Shown: piece after piece, positions 43,482 through 53,877 of the stretch
Layout of the letters: the number at the start of each line of letters is the position of its first letter
Position numbering within the stretch: the stretch's first letter is position 1
Source: Sacculina carcini
Lineage: Eukaryota; Arthropoda; Thecostraca; Sacculinidae
Length of the DNA stretch: 64,000 bases
Direction: 5' to 3'
NCBI GenBank assembly: GCA_916048095.2
Contig: OU696597.1
Coordinates: forward strand, 3,741,550 to 3,805,549
Notes under the pieces: generated by a model
Database searches by the model: none
Seen by the model: the letters and a program-made list of their open reading frames with translations, nothing else
What the model was told of the DNA's origin: nothing
Program-made: the position numbers and the translations under genes

Positions 43482-44394
43482 CCTCCCCCTCAGTCACGAA
43501 CATAATCCGACAGGTATCGTGGAGGACGCCGTTCACGACTGCTACGACGTGGAGCTGGTGTGAGCCGCTCCACTTCAGTTTGCTGCCGGTCGTTGCTGAT
43601 GGACGGACTGATCGCTTCGCATCGCTTTCCATCTGGTTCGGTTGTTCACGTACAGATGCCTCCAGCAAAAGATGTCTTCTGTTACGCGTTGTGATGCGTC
43701 CACTTGGTGTGCGGAGTACATAGCTGCGTGGGCCTTTTATTCCCACGACGGTCCCAGTACAGTCCCACCTTTTGCTCGATTGACTTTGAATGACCACTGC
43801 ATCTCCCGCCCTCAGTCGCGGCAACGGATGCGATCCTTGATTATAAGTCAGCTGAGCTTGAACGCGACGTGGTGCATCGATGGCGTCCGCAGTACTCCTC
43901 CACTTCGGTGCAAAAGCACTACGATGCATTGGAATGGTTGATCGGATAGGGTGGCCGAATAAAATTTCCGCTGGTGATTGCCCATTTGCGCCCGGAGTGT
44001 TCCGCAATTCCAGCAAGCCTTCGGTGAAAGCGTCATCGTCGAGTTCCCCGTTAGACGTCACCTTCTGCACTAAGCGCTTGATGCGCTTGACCGCTGATTC
44101 CGCAAGACCATTCCCCTGCGGATATTCGACACTGCTCACATCATGCTGCACTTTCCAGCGCATAAGGAAGTCTCTCGTTCGGCGAGAGGTGTATTGTGGT
44201 CCACCGTCGCTGCGAAGACGGTTGGGTACGCCGAACGTTGCGAACAACTGACGCAGCGTCCGGATGAGATGTCGTGATGTGGCGTCTGACCGTGGGCATT
44301 CGGCGACACAAGGCCAGTTGTTATATCTGTCCACATATATGAGGTAAGTGCGGCCGGCGTGCTGAAAGTAGTCCGTGGCAACACTTTCAAACAC
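43477..44394 (-). CDS. Ty3/gypsy integrase core and C-terminal domain, unit 1
   Basis: A 305-residue frame, in frame with the upstream pol across a TAA at 44419-44421. The DDE core is complete: ESVATDYFQHAGRTYLIYVD (first Asp), NRLRSDGGPQYTSRRTRDF (second Asp) and SSVEYPQGNGLAESAVKRIK (Glu). After LRNTPGANGQSPAEILFGHP come a basic tail and a GDAVVIQ/RWDCTGTVV segment typical of the DNA-binding C terminus. Unlike the gypsy copies at 19-24 kb, the catalytic Glu is kept. It stops inside the polypurine tract. Confidence 0.92.
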   Translation of the reverse strand: MFESVATDYFQHAGRTYLIYVDRYNNWPCVAECPRSDATSRHLIRTLRQLFATFGVPNRLRSDGGPQYTSRRTRDFLMRWKVQHDVSSVEYPQGNGLAESAVKRIKRLVQKVTSNGELDDDAFTEGLLELRNTPGANGQSPAEILFGHPIRSTIPMHRSAFAPKWRSTADAIDAPRRVQAQLTYNQGSHPLPRLRAGDAVVIQSQSSKRWDCTGTVVGIKGPRSYVLRTPSGRITTRNRRHLLLEASVREQPNQMESDAKRSVRPSATTGSKLKWSGSHQLHVVAVVNGVLHDTCRIMFVTEGEV

Positions 44395-44418
44395 TCTGGT
44401 AGGTTGATCGTCACAATA

Positions 44419-46170
44419 TTATGGCTCTTTCGGTTGACTGTTGCGATAATGACGACATGAAGAGCATGACGATACAGCCATTTTGACATCATTTTGTATT
44501 GTCGGCCAGAATACCGACTGCCGTGCTCGACCTATAGTGCGATTCATGCCCTGGTGTCCACTATGAAGTCGGCGGATGATATCTCGTCGCATTTTACGAG
44601 GAACTACAAGACGTTTTCCGTAGAGTATCAAATTTCCGTCTACATATAATGAACTTCTGATGTTCCAGTAAGGTTTTATCTCATCTCGACAGGCGTGACG
44701 ATCATCTGGAAAGCCATGTCGAATAGCTTCTTTGAGGCAAATGCACTCCGGATCACTCATTATCGCATCTTCGATTTCAACTAGCAGGCCATCGTCAGTT
44801 ATATAGCTCTCTTCGTCGCTCTCATGCGTTAAGTGAGCCACTGCTGCAACACCAATTTCAGGAACCGGATCCAGAGTTATTTCGTCTTCTTCGCCGTCGA
44901 GCGGAGCTCGGGAGAGACAATCGGCAGCTGCGTGCTTCTTGCCAGGGCACCATGCAGCCGTAAATTGGAGATGAGCCAGCTTCGCTCGTAGCCGCTGCAA
45001 ACGAATATTGGCGATATCCGCTAGACCTTTTGAATTCAGGATTGGAAGAAGAGGTTTATGATCAGTAATGATCGTGAAATTATTCAGACCAGCGAGGTAG
45101 TTGTTAGCTTTACTGCAGGCCCATACTACAGCCAATAGCTCTTGTTCAACAGCGGCGTAGCGAGTTTCTGTATCTGAAAGTCGCCGCGAACCGCACTGGA
45201 TGAGACGCCATTTCTTGCTCTCATCTAGCTGACGTACCACAAATCCGAGTCCCTTTAGACGAGATGCATCTGTCTCCACGACAGTCTCTCGTGACGGCCG
45301 GAAGAAATCCAGTATTGGGGGAGAAGTCAGTATCTTTTTCGTTGCTTCGAAAGCGCGTGTATGAACGCTCTCCTCCCAATGCCATTCCACATCTTTCTTC
45401 AAAAGTTCGTATAATGATGCGGCGGTACCAGCAATTTCGGTCGAAAATTGTCCCAGCTGATTGGCTAACCCTAAGAATGAGCGAAGTTCGGTTAGATTAT
45501 TCGGCCTAGGAAATTCCTTGATAGCGCGAATTTTCTTTTGGTCATCCGAATATCCGTTTGGTCCCACGTCAAAACCACAAAAATGCACTTGCGATTGCGC
45601 GAAGTCAAACTTATCACCATTCAACGTTATGCCAGCAGAATCACAGCGCATTAACAACTGCCAAATGTCTTCCAGGTGACTGTCGTAGTCTTCACTGTAC
45701 ACAATCATATCATCAACCACTTTGCCAACATTCATCACACCAGCAAGAGCAGCATCGCATCTCGTGTTGTATACATCGCCGCTTGAAGCCAATCCCATGG
45801 GTGCTCTTTTTAGTCTGAAGCGACCCCATGGTGTGAGAAAACATGTTAGATCTCTATCATCTTCGTGGATGGAGATTTGAAAATAACCATTTTTAGCATC
45901 CAGTGTGCTAAAATATTTTGCTCCTGGTTTTATACTAGAGACTACATCCATGCCAGCTCTCACAGGATGAGTTGGTCGTTTCAAATACTTGTTCAGTGGT
46001 ATTAGATCGATAGTGAGTCTACAATCAACAATGGACCCTTCTCTACGCTTTGGCACGGGCACAACAGCATGACACCATTCGGTCGGGTGAGTCACAGCCT
46101 CGATGACGTCCTGTTGAAGCAGTTCATCGATGTGACGCTTCATGTATTCCCGATACGCTAGCGGTATCAC
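44419..46170 (-). CDS. pol: Ty3/gypsy pol: RT, RNase H and integrase zinc domain, unit 1
   Basis: A 583-residue frame. RT: EWCHAVVPVPKRREG, CRLTIDLIPLNKYL, YFSTLDAKNGYFQI (catalytic Asp) and GKVVDDMIVYSED (VVDD box), then FLGLANQLGQFS in the thumb. RNase H: VETDASRLKGLGFV, RYAAVEQELLAVVWA, FTIITDHKPLLPIL and CPGKKHAAADCLSR. Integrase zinc: RLHSGHQGMNRTIGRARQ, WPTIQND and SSCSSCRHY, an H-x-H-x-C-x2-C arrangement. An in-frame TAG (46195) separates it from protease and a TAA (44419) from the integrase core, so it was one polyprotein with two stops. The conserved domains show no visible missing catalytic residue. Confidence 0.93.
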   Translation of the reverse strand: MIPLAYREYMKRHIDELLQQDVIEAVTHPTEWCHAVVPVPKRREGSIVDCRLTIDLIPLNKYLKRPTHPVRAGMDVVSSIKPGAKYFSTLDAKNGYFQISIHEDDRDLTCFLTPWGRFRLKRAPMGLASSGDVYNTRCDAALAGVMNVGKVVDDMIVYSEDYDSHLEDIWQLLMRCDSAGITLNGDKFDFAQSQVHFCGFDVGPNGYSDDQKKIRAIKEFPRPNNLTELRSFLGLANQLGQFSTEIAGTAASLYELLKKDVEWHWEESVHTRAFEATKKILTSPPILDFFRPSRETVVETDASRLKGLGFVVRQLDESKKWRLIQCGSRRLSDTETRYAAVEQELLAVVWACSKANNYLAGLNNFTIITDHKPLLPILNSKGLADIANIRLQRLRAKLAHLQFTAAWCPGKKHAAADCLSRAPLDGEEDEITLDPVPEIGVAAVAHLTHESDEESYITDDGLLVEIEDAIMSDPECICLKEAIRHGFPDDRHACRDEIKPYWNIRSSLYVDGNLILYGKRLVVPRKMRRDIIRRLHSGHQGMNRTIGRARQSVFWPTIQNDVKMAVSSCSSCRHYRNSQPKEP

Positions 46171-46194
46171 TCTGGGAGCAGAAATGTGCTTGGG

Positions 46195-47403
46195 CTACGC
46201 ATCAGATGAAAGCAATATCCGCATAGGAGGTCCATCCATGGTTCGCAGTGGACCACTCGTTGAAAATACTCTCGGAAAGGCTGCTTTCAGTTCTGCAAGA
46301 TGTTGTGATCGTTCATCAAGCGTTGGGCTGCGCGTTTGCTTCCAGGTCGGACGTTTCAGGTCGATCTGGTTGTTGATTGCAGGAAGTGACTTGCGTTCGG
46401 CTTGTGCGGTTGCTTTTAGCACGATGGTCGAGTCCTCCCTTCTTTGCGTAGTTACATTCTGCACTGGAATTTGCTGTGGAAACGCTCGGTGGATGATGCG
46501 CAGGTCAACCGCGTCCACCCACGACAAAAGCGCGTCGTTCGCCGCTGGCACCACATACAATGTAGTGCTGCACGACGCATCACCGAGCTCAAGAGTGGCG
46601 GTGCAGGTGCCTATGCAGTACAGGTGCCCACCGTTGGCTGACCGGAGTCTCTCACTGCACGGGGCCAGTTCAGATTGTTTGATGCCAAGTTTTTTGGCAA
46701 CGCAAGCGTTGATAACGGATACCTCGGCGCCGGTGTCGGCGACCCACGACACTTCTGTCGATGCGCCTTTCGATGGTCTGACACGAATTTTTACGGGTGG
46801 CACTTTGCGTCGCTTCTTTTTGCCGTGGCTGATGTCACTAATCGTGATACGCCTGAGATTTGTCCCTCGACGTTTTGGTGAACGCGAAGATTTATTTTTG
46901 TTCGATCTGTTGTGTCTGCTAGAACTCCGGCACACCGCTGCAAAGTGGTTCGGTTTGCCACATACCGTGCACGTTTTGCCGGCTGCAGGACATTTGTGGG
47001 TTTGTGCTTCCACCAAACGACCGCATCTTGAACACAGTGACTTCTCAGTGGCGTGAGATGATTTGCCGCGAACATTTGACACATAAATATGTTTTTCCGG
47101 CTGCTTTATCGCCGACGAATTGACAGCAGCGGTTTCTGATGATCGACAAATAGCGACAGATTTTTCGAGAGTCAAATCCTTTTCTTGGAGCATTTGATGT
47201 AACGCATTGTCGTCAGATGTACCCATTAGAATTTTGTCGCGCAGTCTGTTGCTGTTGCATGATGTGCAGAAATCGCAGAACGACATGATTTCTTTGACAG
47301 CGCACAAAAAATCATCAAAATTCTCACCGGCTTGTTGACTACGCAGATAAAAATCACGACGGTCGAGAATTATGTTCCGCTGAGAGCGCAAGAATGACTC
47401 CAT
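46195..47403 (-). CDS. gag: Ty3/gypsy gag C-terminal part and protease, unit 1
   Basis: A 402-residue frame. It begins within what looks like the end of the capsid (NIILDRRDFYLRSQQAGENF, DDFLCAVKEI); the N-terminal half of gag is missing, so the ATG at 47403 is an internal Met. A double knuckle follows: SLCSRCGRLVEA and CTVCGKPNHFAAVC (C-x2-C-x4-H-x4-C), then a basic stretch. The protease active site is SWVADTGAEVSVI (DTGA) with the downstream VVPAANDALLSWVDAVDL flap-like part. It ends at a TAG four residues before the APR-x-IPLAYREYMK segment that opens RT, in the same frame. An importin-7-like exon replaces the missing 5' part on its right. Confidence 0.9.
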   Translation of the reverse strand: MESFLRSQRNIILDRRDFYLRSQQAGENFDDFLCAVKEIMSFCDFCTSCNSNRLRDKILMGTSDDNALHQMLQEKDLTLEKSVAICRSSETAAVNSSAIKQPEKHIYVSNVRGKSSHATEKSLCSRCGRLVEAQTHKCPAAGKTCTVCGKPNHFAAVCRSSSRHNRSNKNKSSRSPKRRGTNLRRITISDISHGKKKRRKVPPVKIRVRPSKGASTEVSWVADTGAEVSVINACVAKKLGIKQSELAPCSERLRSANGGHLYCIGTCTATLELGDASCSTTLYVVPAANDALLSWVDAVDLRIIHRAFPQQIPVQNVTTQRREDSTIVLKATAQAERKSLPAINNQIDLKRPTWKQTRSPTLDERSQHLAELKAAFPRVFSTSGPLRTMDGPPMRILLSSDA

Positions 47404-47469
47404 TTTCGAAATACATTCGGTCAGTGGAACATCCTCCTATCGCCCTGACCAAGCAACGATCAGTGCACC

Positions 47470-47663
47470 CGCCTGATTACATCGGGCGCGTGCACGGTGA
47501 CATCAATAATGGCGTGGCGGATGATGGCGCGATCTTGCTCGTGAATGCTGAATGCTGAATCGACCGCGCCGCCGCTCGTCACCGCCGTCTTCTCGGCCGG
47601 GGCCGTCCAGCTTTTGGTGATCATATTTTTTAGATAGACGGCGCCCGAGTGGCGTGTGGCAGT
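47470..47663 (-). pseudogene. IPO7: Importin-7-like exon fragment, unit 1/2 junction
   Basis: The minus strand reads TATRHSGAVYLKNMITKSWT, then VDSAFSIHEQDRAIIRHAII and DVTVHAPDVIR before a TGA at 47460. In importin-7/8 nuclear transport receptors the N-terminal HEAT repeats carry RQAG-x-IYLKNMIT-x-x-W, then I-x-E-x-DR-x-x-IR-x-x-IV-x-A-x-x-HAPE-x-IR, a close match. The exon would start after CTGAG at about 47664; the donor side is unclear. Only this exon is present. It lies 57 bases upstream of the truncated gag on the same strand, and just inside the repeat boundary at 47674. Confidence 0.8.
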
Positions 47664-47806
47664 CTCAGTCAGCGCTTCGGCCGGTGTCGGCCATTTCGCG
47701 CTGTACCACTTCCTCGTTTATTTCCTGCTGTATTGACGTAATACAAACACACTATTATTATTATTGCACGTCCCGCTGAAGCTCAGAAAACTTGTTGCAC
47801 CTCCCA

Positions 47807-48687
47807 TTAAAGCTTTGCAAACAAATCTATATCATAAAGGTACTTGAGTATTAGTCGAATCGCGTTCGGGTGGTCAGGATGTAAAATATTGATGAGATTA
47901 AAATGGATGCTTGTGGAGTGGCAGTAGGACCGTAAGGGTTGCCGCGAGACCTCATACAACTCGCATTCCGTGATTATATGGCTACACATGAGAGGAGTTC
48001 GACAGTGTGAGCATATAGGTGGCGATGTCTTCTCCAATGAATAATTGTGTGTTATCCTAGTGCATCCCAGTCTTAGTCTCGCGATTACTCGCTGCGCTTT
48101 CCTTGGTAAATTGTCATCCAGCCATGGAGTGACTGATTTTTTATGGCCCCAAGTGCATAATTATGCCTCTGACTGGTCCACTTTTGTTGGAAAGACTCGC
48201 ATGTAGCCGTATTCACAAGCTGTCTTATTGTCTGCTTACACGCTGGATACTTGTTAATATCGCTCGATTCCAACGCAGCTTTTGCTTCTGCATCTGCCCT
48301 CTCATTGCCCTTCAGGCCACAATGCCCTGGTATCCACACCAGTATACAGTCGTAGTTCGATGTTATACGATGTAAAACATTTAAAATTGATAAAAGTATA
48401 AAATCCGATGAAAGACTATTGGAAATGTAGACTAGTGCAGATCTCGAATCACTCAGAATTAAAGTTTTTTGTACCCGATGTTCTTCCACGTATCTCAAAG
48501 CTCTGTATATTGCGTACAGCTCAGTATTGAAAACCGTGACATATGAAGGCAGACGGAACCTTGATATGCACGCACTACCCAGCTGTTTGGTGTATATTGC
48601 GCATCCTGACTTTCCTTTGCACTTTGATCCATCCGTATATATTTGGGCATAGTCGCTATAATGCGAAATGTACTCCGCAAACGCCAT
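47807..48687 (-). pseudogene. LINE RNase H, frameshifted, unit 2
   Basis: Identical to the unit 1 domain, but the six-T run near 48140 shifts the frame. The RNase H part (48687-48085) then ends in about 15 unrelated residues, and the zinc-knuckle part (48037-47807) is in another frame. All four catalytic acidic residues lie before the shift. Confidence 0.9.
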
Positions 48688-49459
48688 TGAGACCTCAGTA
48701 TCTGATACCTGCGCTTTGGTCGCATCCGGTAGGAAATGGATTTTTGGAGCTGTCTTGTACCAGGGCGGTATGTCGTTGTGTGAGTGAGCGCAGTTCGATG
48801 AGTCATCGCATTTGCGGGGTCGATGAACCCGTTGAACCGAAGCTCGTGAACCATTGATCCAATTTTACTGTATTGTACAGTCACTTCATCCTTCTGAAGG
48901 CTGACACCAGTTGAGGTCCTGCTAGTGAAGTCATCTGGTAGAAGGACCTTGAAGGTTACTGATTGTGAGATTTCACCGACCGTCTCTGCAGAGGCCTCTA
49001 TGTCTGGAGTGCATGATATGGCAGCATGATAGCATCGCGGAGCTGGGATGCCAAGCTCCCCTCCTTTCTTTCGAAATTTCGGCATTACCCCAGTTGAACA
49101 CCGGAACAATAGTGAGTATTGAACTTGACAACTATGATAGATGTGGAAGGTCTATGTGAATGATATCATCCACGCATCGCGCTCACTCACACAGTCGTAG
49201 ACTAGGCCATTTCGGTGAGGTACTGCCACATTGAGCTCCTGAATATACTCCCTCGCTCGTCTATTAGGCACCCGCTTGGATAACTGCTTTCTGGAGGAAA
49301 AATTGGGCATGTTATCTCCGATATTTGTATAAGGATGAGCGATGTGGTTATAGCTGGTGTGTACTTTCAACGTGTAACGTAGCACGATATTCTTGCGTCG
49401 TATGCTCAGTTCTGGAAAGCCGGTATACACTCGCAGGGCCTCGACTGGTATCGTTCCTG

Positions 49460-50074
49460 TTATTCGTTCCTGTTCCTGGCACCTGTTATCAGCCGAAGAG
49501 CCTCGTTTTGGATTGGTTCTAAAAGACTAAGAATGGAAGTGCTCGCCGATGAGTATGACTGTAGTCCATAGTCTAAAATCGATAAAATCAATGTTTTAAA
49601 AATCTTATGGAGAACGGAAACGCTCGCACCGGCGTGTTTATTCCCAGCTATAATACGTAATATGTTTAATCGCTTCTGACAGCGCACCTTCAAGTCTATT
49701 ATATGTTCCCGCATTATGAGTCTTTTATCCAACACGATACCTAGAAACTTTTGTGATTGTCGGTACGGAATGATTTCGCCACCCAACCTCAATGTTTCCT
49801 GAATTTTATAACTGTCTATTGAGTATAGCACGGCCGACGACTTCAGACCAGAAAACGTCATGTGGTTTGCTTTGGCCCATAGTGCTAAAACATCTAGAGC
49901 TTCTTGAAGTTGATCGCTCATGATAGCCACGTTTTCACCTTGAATCCAAATGGCGCTGTCATCGGCGTAAATCGCATATTGGATATTTGCTGGCATATCG
50001 CTGAACATATCATTCACCATCAAGTTGAATAGGATTGGCGACAGACAACTTCCTTGTGGTAACCCAATATCCAT
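49460..50074 (-). CDS. LINE reverse transcriptase, C-terminal part, unit 2
   Basis: As 39064-39678, with YADD intact. One residue differs (Thr for Lys in the MKFSG motif). Confidence 0.9.
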   Translation of the reverse strand: MDIGLPQGSCLSPILFNLMVNDMFSDMPANIQYAIYADDSAIWIQGENVAIMSDQLQEALDVLALWAKANHMTFSGLKSSAVLYSIDSYKIQETLRLGGEIIPYRQSQKFLGIVLDKRLIMREHIIDLKVRCQKRLNILRIIAGNKHAGASVSVLHKIFKTLILSILDYGLQSYSSASTSILSLLEPIQNEALRLITGARNRNE

Positions 50075-50140
50075 GCTATACTGGTCCGAATATATGCCTG
50101 CGAGTCGCGTTCTAAAAAATCTCCTACCTGGCAGAAAGTT

Positions 50141-51235
50141 TTATATATATTCCGCCATATTACCCCTCAAGCCCATGTCGTGTATTTTTCGCAACAATAT
50201 TCCCGGTATAACTGTATCATAAGCGTTGGTCAGATCCAGATATACGACCAGTGTACACTGCTTGTTGACAAAGCCCGTTCTTATTATATTTTCCAGCCTG
50301 ACTACCGAGTCTACTGCCGATCGACTGGGACGAAATCCACTCTGATAGTGATCGAGCACATTGTTTGTCTCAAGAATGTAAGAAACTCTGGCTGTCACCA
50401 TCCTCTCAAGAAGTTTTCCCATACAACTGGTCAAGGATATTGGTCGGTATGACTTGGGAGAATCGCGGGGTTTTCCCTTCTTCAGAAGTGGTACAATTGT
50501 TGAGTGTTTCCATGATGCAGGATAAGAATGTGTTCTCCACAAGGAATTAAAAAATGCTAAGACGTGATAAAAGGATTCAGATGATATATGTCTTAAAAAA
50601 TCGTAATGTATGTTGTCTGGTCCAACCGCCGTATGGCCTGATCGGTTGATCGCTCTTTTTAATTCCAGAGGTGTAAAATCGAGATTATATTCGTACATGG
50701 TGGGATGATCGAAAGCGTTGTCTGGCAATTCAATCTCTAGCATTGCCGATGGTTCAATGCCGTGATATGCCTGAATACAACTTGTTCTAGCCATATGTTC
50801 TGCCATTTTGTTGGCGACAACTTTTGGCTCGCTGATACGACTGCCCTCTATATTCAGGATTGGCGAAGCTACTGACGTCCAGCTGCCATTGAGTGCTCTG
50901 ATCCCTCTCCAGATCGCTGATATAGGTGTCGATGGGGTAAAAGAGTCAATAAAATTATGCCATGCTAAAATCTTATTTCTCCTAATCACCCTCCTAGTGA
51001 CGGCTCGCTCCCTACACAAGGCTATTTTCGCAGCTATCGTTTTAGTTCGCAGATAAAACCTAATTGCTCTCTTTCGTTTTGCAACCGCACAACGGCATTC
51101 ATTGTTGAACCATGGAACAGGTGTCTTTTTGGGTGGACGGCGTTTCCAAGGAATGGAGAGTCGAGCAGCAGAGATGATTTGAGTTGTTATGCTGTCGGTG
51201 CTATTGTCGACGTCTATACCATCTACTCCATCCAA
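50141..51235 (-). CDS. LINE reverse transcriptase, N-terminal part, unit 2
   Basis: Protein identical to 39745-40839, with the same flanking TAA and TGA. Confidence 0.9.
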   Translation of the reverse strand: MDGVDGIDVDNSTDSITTQIISAARLSIPWKRRPPKKTPVPWFNNECRCAVAKRKRAIRFYLRTKTIAAKIALCRERAVTRRVIRRNKILAWHNFIDSFTPSTPISAIWRGIRALNGSWTSVASPILNIEGSRISEPKVVANKMAEHMARTSCIQAYHGIEPSAMLEIELPDNAFDHPTMYEYNLDFTPLELKRAINRSGHTAVGPDNIHYDFLRHISSESFYHVLAFFNSLWRTHSYPASWKHSTIVPLLKKGKPRDSPKSYRPISLTSCMGKLLERMVTARVSYILETNNVLDHYQSGFRPSRSAVDSVVRLENIIRTGFVNKQCTLVVYLDLTNAYDTVIPGILLRKIHDMGLRGNMAEYI

Positions 51236-51238
51236 AAC

Positions 51239-51686
51239 TCAGCATTGCCTGAAAAGAGACCAGTTTGCCTTGGCCATGTTCCATGTTGGTAGCCATTGTT
51301 GCTGAGCAGACCTATCACCAGCTGACATTAAAATGGGGTAGTGGTCTGAATCTTGCGTATCTACGTGTACGGACCAATTCAACCACTGCGCTACTTCTGG
51401 TGAACAAATAGATAGGTCGATTGATGATGTATTAGCCGTAGAGATGTTAAAAAACGTGGAAGATCCGTCATTCAAGAGAGTCAGTGAGAAATTGGAGAAA
51501 AAATTCTCTATTGACCTGCCCTTACATGTTGTACAGTTCGATCCCCAGGTAATACTTTGCGCGTTAAAATCTCCTAAAATAAGCATCCTGTTATTCAAAG
51601 ACGCCTGAACTGTTTCAAGATGTCGTGTTATTGTTTCAGCTGTAGTATCTGGTGGCAGATACGTGCTTACTACATCGTCTCGTCGT
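51239..51686 (-). pseudogene. LINE endonuclease C-terminal part, unit 2
   Basis: Protein identical to the unit 1 copy at 40843-41290. Confidence 0.88.
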
Positions 51687-52106
51687 CTCGTCGTCCTTTT
51701 TATCACTCTGCTCGCTACACACATCCTGCACCACAACGCCATTCATGACTTCTCGTTTTTTTTCGTCGCAACCATCAATTGCCTCGGTTTTGCTGCTGAA
51801 CATGTGCTGAATTTCTTCGAGCGACTTGCCTTCAATATCGGGCACAACTGCCACCGAGAATATTGCCATCAGCGCGTGCAGCACAGCGAATACCAGAAAC
51901 ACACCGGCCATTCCCAGTTGCCGCAGCTGCCACTGGAACGAGTACTGCATGAGAAACGTGAACACACTGTTGAACTGGCATCATCACTACGCTGTCAGCT
52001 GGGGAACGCACACTGCTCGGCAGAATTTCGCTCGGTAAAATTGCCAACAGCGGACTGATACCCAGCGACATTAAGCTTAAATGTGTATTTTTGACCTAAG
52101 GTCAAA
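51677..52106 (-). pseudogene. Sugar transporter last exon, unit 2
   Basis: Same sequence and same one-base frameshift as 41281-41710. Confidence 0.78.
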
Positions 52107-52274
52107 ATCATGTTTACCCTCATAATGACCAAATCTCCATTTGCCCAAAATGACTATACTCTAGGGTGTGACAGTGGGCCTGTGACAGTGGGCTGTAATG
52201 AGCTGTGTAGACGCAAGAGAACCGTAATGGCTTATTATAAACGATTACGTCTACGATTACGGCTATGAGGCGGA

Positions 52275-53694
52275 CTATAGATAATTGAGAAGACGGCTGA
52301 GCTCCGAGAGAAGGCGAAGTAACCTGCGGATCACTCCAGCTTCAATCCGCGAAATCGCAGTCCCTCCCTTTCGGTTGGTCACCTCCAGCAATGGGTGCTT
52401 CAACCCACTCATCACTTCTGCGCGTGCAAATTGGAACATAGGCGAGTCCTCTCCTGCAAATGATGCAAGGCGGCTCACCAACCCCACAGCTCGGGATATC
52501 ACCAACTTGCTCAATCAAATAGAGAGCCATGGCATGAATGCATGTGTCAAGGTCGGTCAACGACATCTCTGTTAGGTTAACAAAACCAGGTAGCGTAGAT
52601 GCATGTGGTGTTCCTAAGTCCACACTCTGCAAGTGCCGGGATTCCCACTGCAGCATGTGTGTAGCCCACTTATCAGCTGCGTAGTAGGCTAGACCCACAG
52701 AGGCATCCACAATCTCTCGTGTCTCAGTGTTTTCTGCCCCGTTTACAGCTATTTCCGTAATCTGCATGCCCAACGGGAAACCGCTGTATGCTGGCTCGTC
52801 GGGGAGGTCAAAGCTAGATCGTCCTACTTCAACAGTGCATTCTTGACAGTTGAAAGATAACGCCCATTTGCCTGATATTGTTACACCATCTGCTTCCATT
52901 ATGCATAGACGTGACAGCCCGCAAATATTTGACGCCTGAAAACATAGCGTGTAATCCGTCGACTGCTTTGCGAACTGAAAGGCAGTGTTTGTTATTACAG
53001 TGCAGTGCGTGCAATAGTTGTATAGGGAGTTGATCATGGCTCCGTGCGAGGATGAGTTGTCTAGCAAGCGATGCTGGATAGATTCGCCTACAACTTTGCG
53101 CGTCACCTTGATCAAGTCTTCGACTGATACCGTTGTCTTTTCTGAGCACATCCGGAGTAAGAGAGTAGCTAGATTTGAGCTATCCCCGACCACCCATGAC
53201 AGCATGTCCGTGATTTGTTTCAAGGACGAAACCATTGATGTGCTGTCGATTATTGCTAAATTGGAGCGACGTGTGCGCATAGAAGTCAGTGATTCCACGT
53301 AAGGCTTGTGCGGACCTCGTGTGCTGAGCTTGTTGCTCGCATCATTCACAGTGATCAGAATGGACCGACTGGGGTCTATTTGATCTGAGTCCCAGCGAGA
53401 AAGGACACATTGATCTGTTGTGCAAGGCATCGTGACGCCTTCCATGGTTATTCCCCAATACTGTTCTCAAAGTGCCTGCGCTATTGAGTTGCTGCAGGCA
53501 AACGTCGGATTCAGCAAGACAGTATCGATGCTACGTGACTCCTCATAGGACAGTCGCGCCTTCAGGTGAGCCAACAATCCATCATCCATTGTTTGCACCA
53601 TATGTCTAAAATCGGTTTCGGAAATGTCAGTCCCCTCACTTCTCTCCAGCGTCTGCCTCACCGTTCGAGAATGTATTGTTTTATGAAACAACAC
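52275..53694 (-). pseudogene. Endogenous viral L polymerase fragment, unit 2
   Basis: Same as 41879-43298, including the TGA (53467-53469) and the frameshift near 52515. Shared lesions date them before amplification of the array. Confidence 0.8.
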
Positions 53695-53877
53695 GGAAAT
53701 TGCAATTTTCGAATATATATATTATTCAACAAACGCTTACACCAATAAGAAATATTAGAATTCTCTCACCACACCAAAACACTCACAAGTACCACACTAC
53801 TCAAATCACTTGTCACCTTGTCGCTAACGCGCAGCGTATGACGTTTCAATTATTATTTACAATGATGCCACCTCACA
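53695..53877 (-). repeat. gypsy 3' LTR-like segment, unit 2
   Basis: Copy of 43299-43481. Confidence 0.55.

Larger units (their letters stand above)
37277..47673. repeat. Composite tandem repeat, unit 1 (10,397 bp)
   Basis: The first base shared by all units is at GCTTCGGCCGGTGTCGGCC (37277, 47674, 58001). Minus-strand order within the unit: importin-7-like exon, gypsy gag-pol, LTR-like segment, L-protein EVE, sugar-transporter exon, LINE. Unit 1 has seven T in the run ending at 37746; units 2 and 3 have six. The left flank is unique DNA. Confidence 0.97.
47754..51686 (-). mobile_element. RNase H-bearing LINE, 5'-truncated, unit 2
   Basis: Copy of 37357-41290. RT parts at 49460-50074 and 50141-51235, endonuclease part at 51239-51686. 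The K-to-T change in NHMTFSGLK (49857) is unique to this unit. Confidence 0.85.

Noticed and set aside
46142-47056. 304-residue plus-strand frame opposite gag/protease (and its copy at 56538)
   Set aside because: Antisense shadow of the gag-protease frame, which has clear zinc-knuckle and DTGA motifs.
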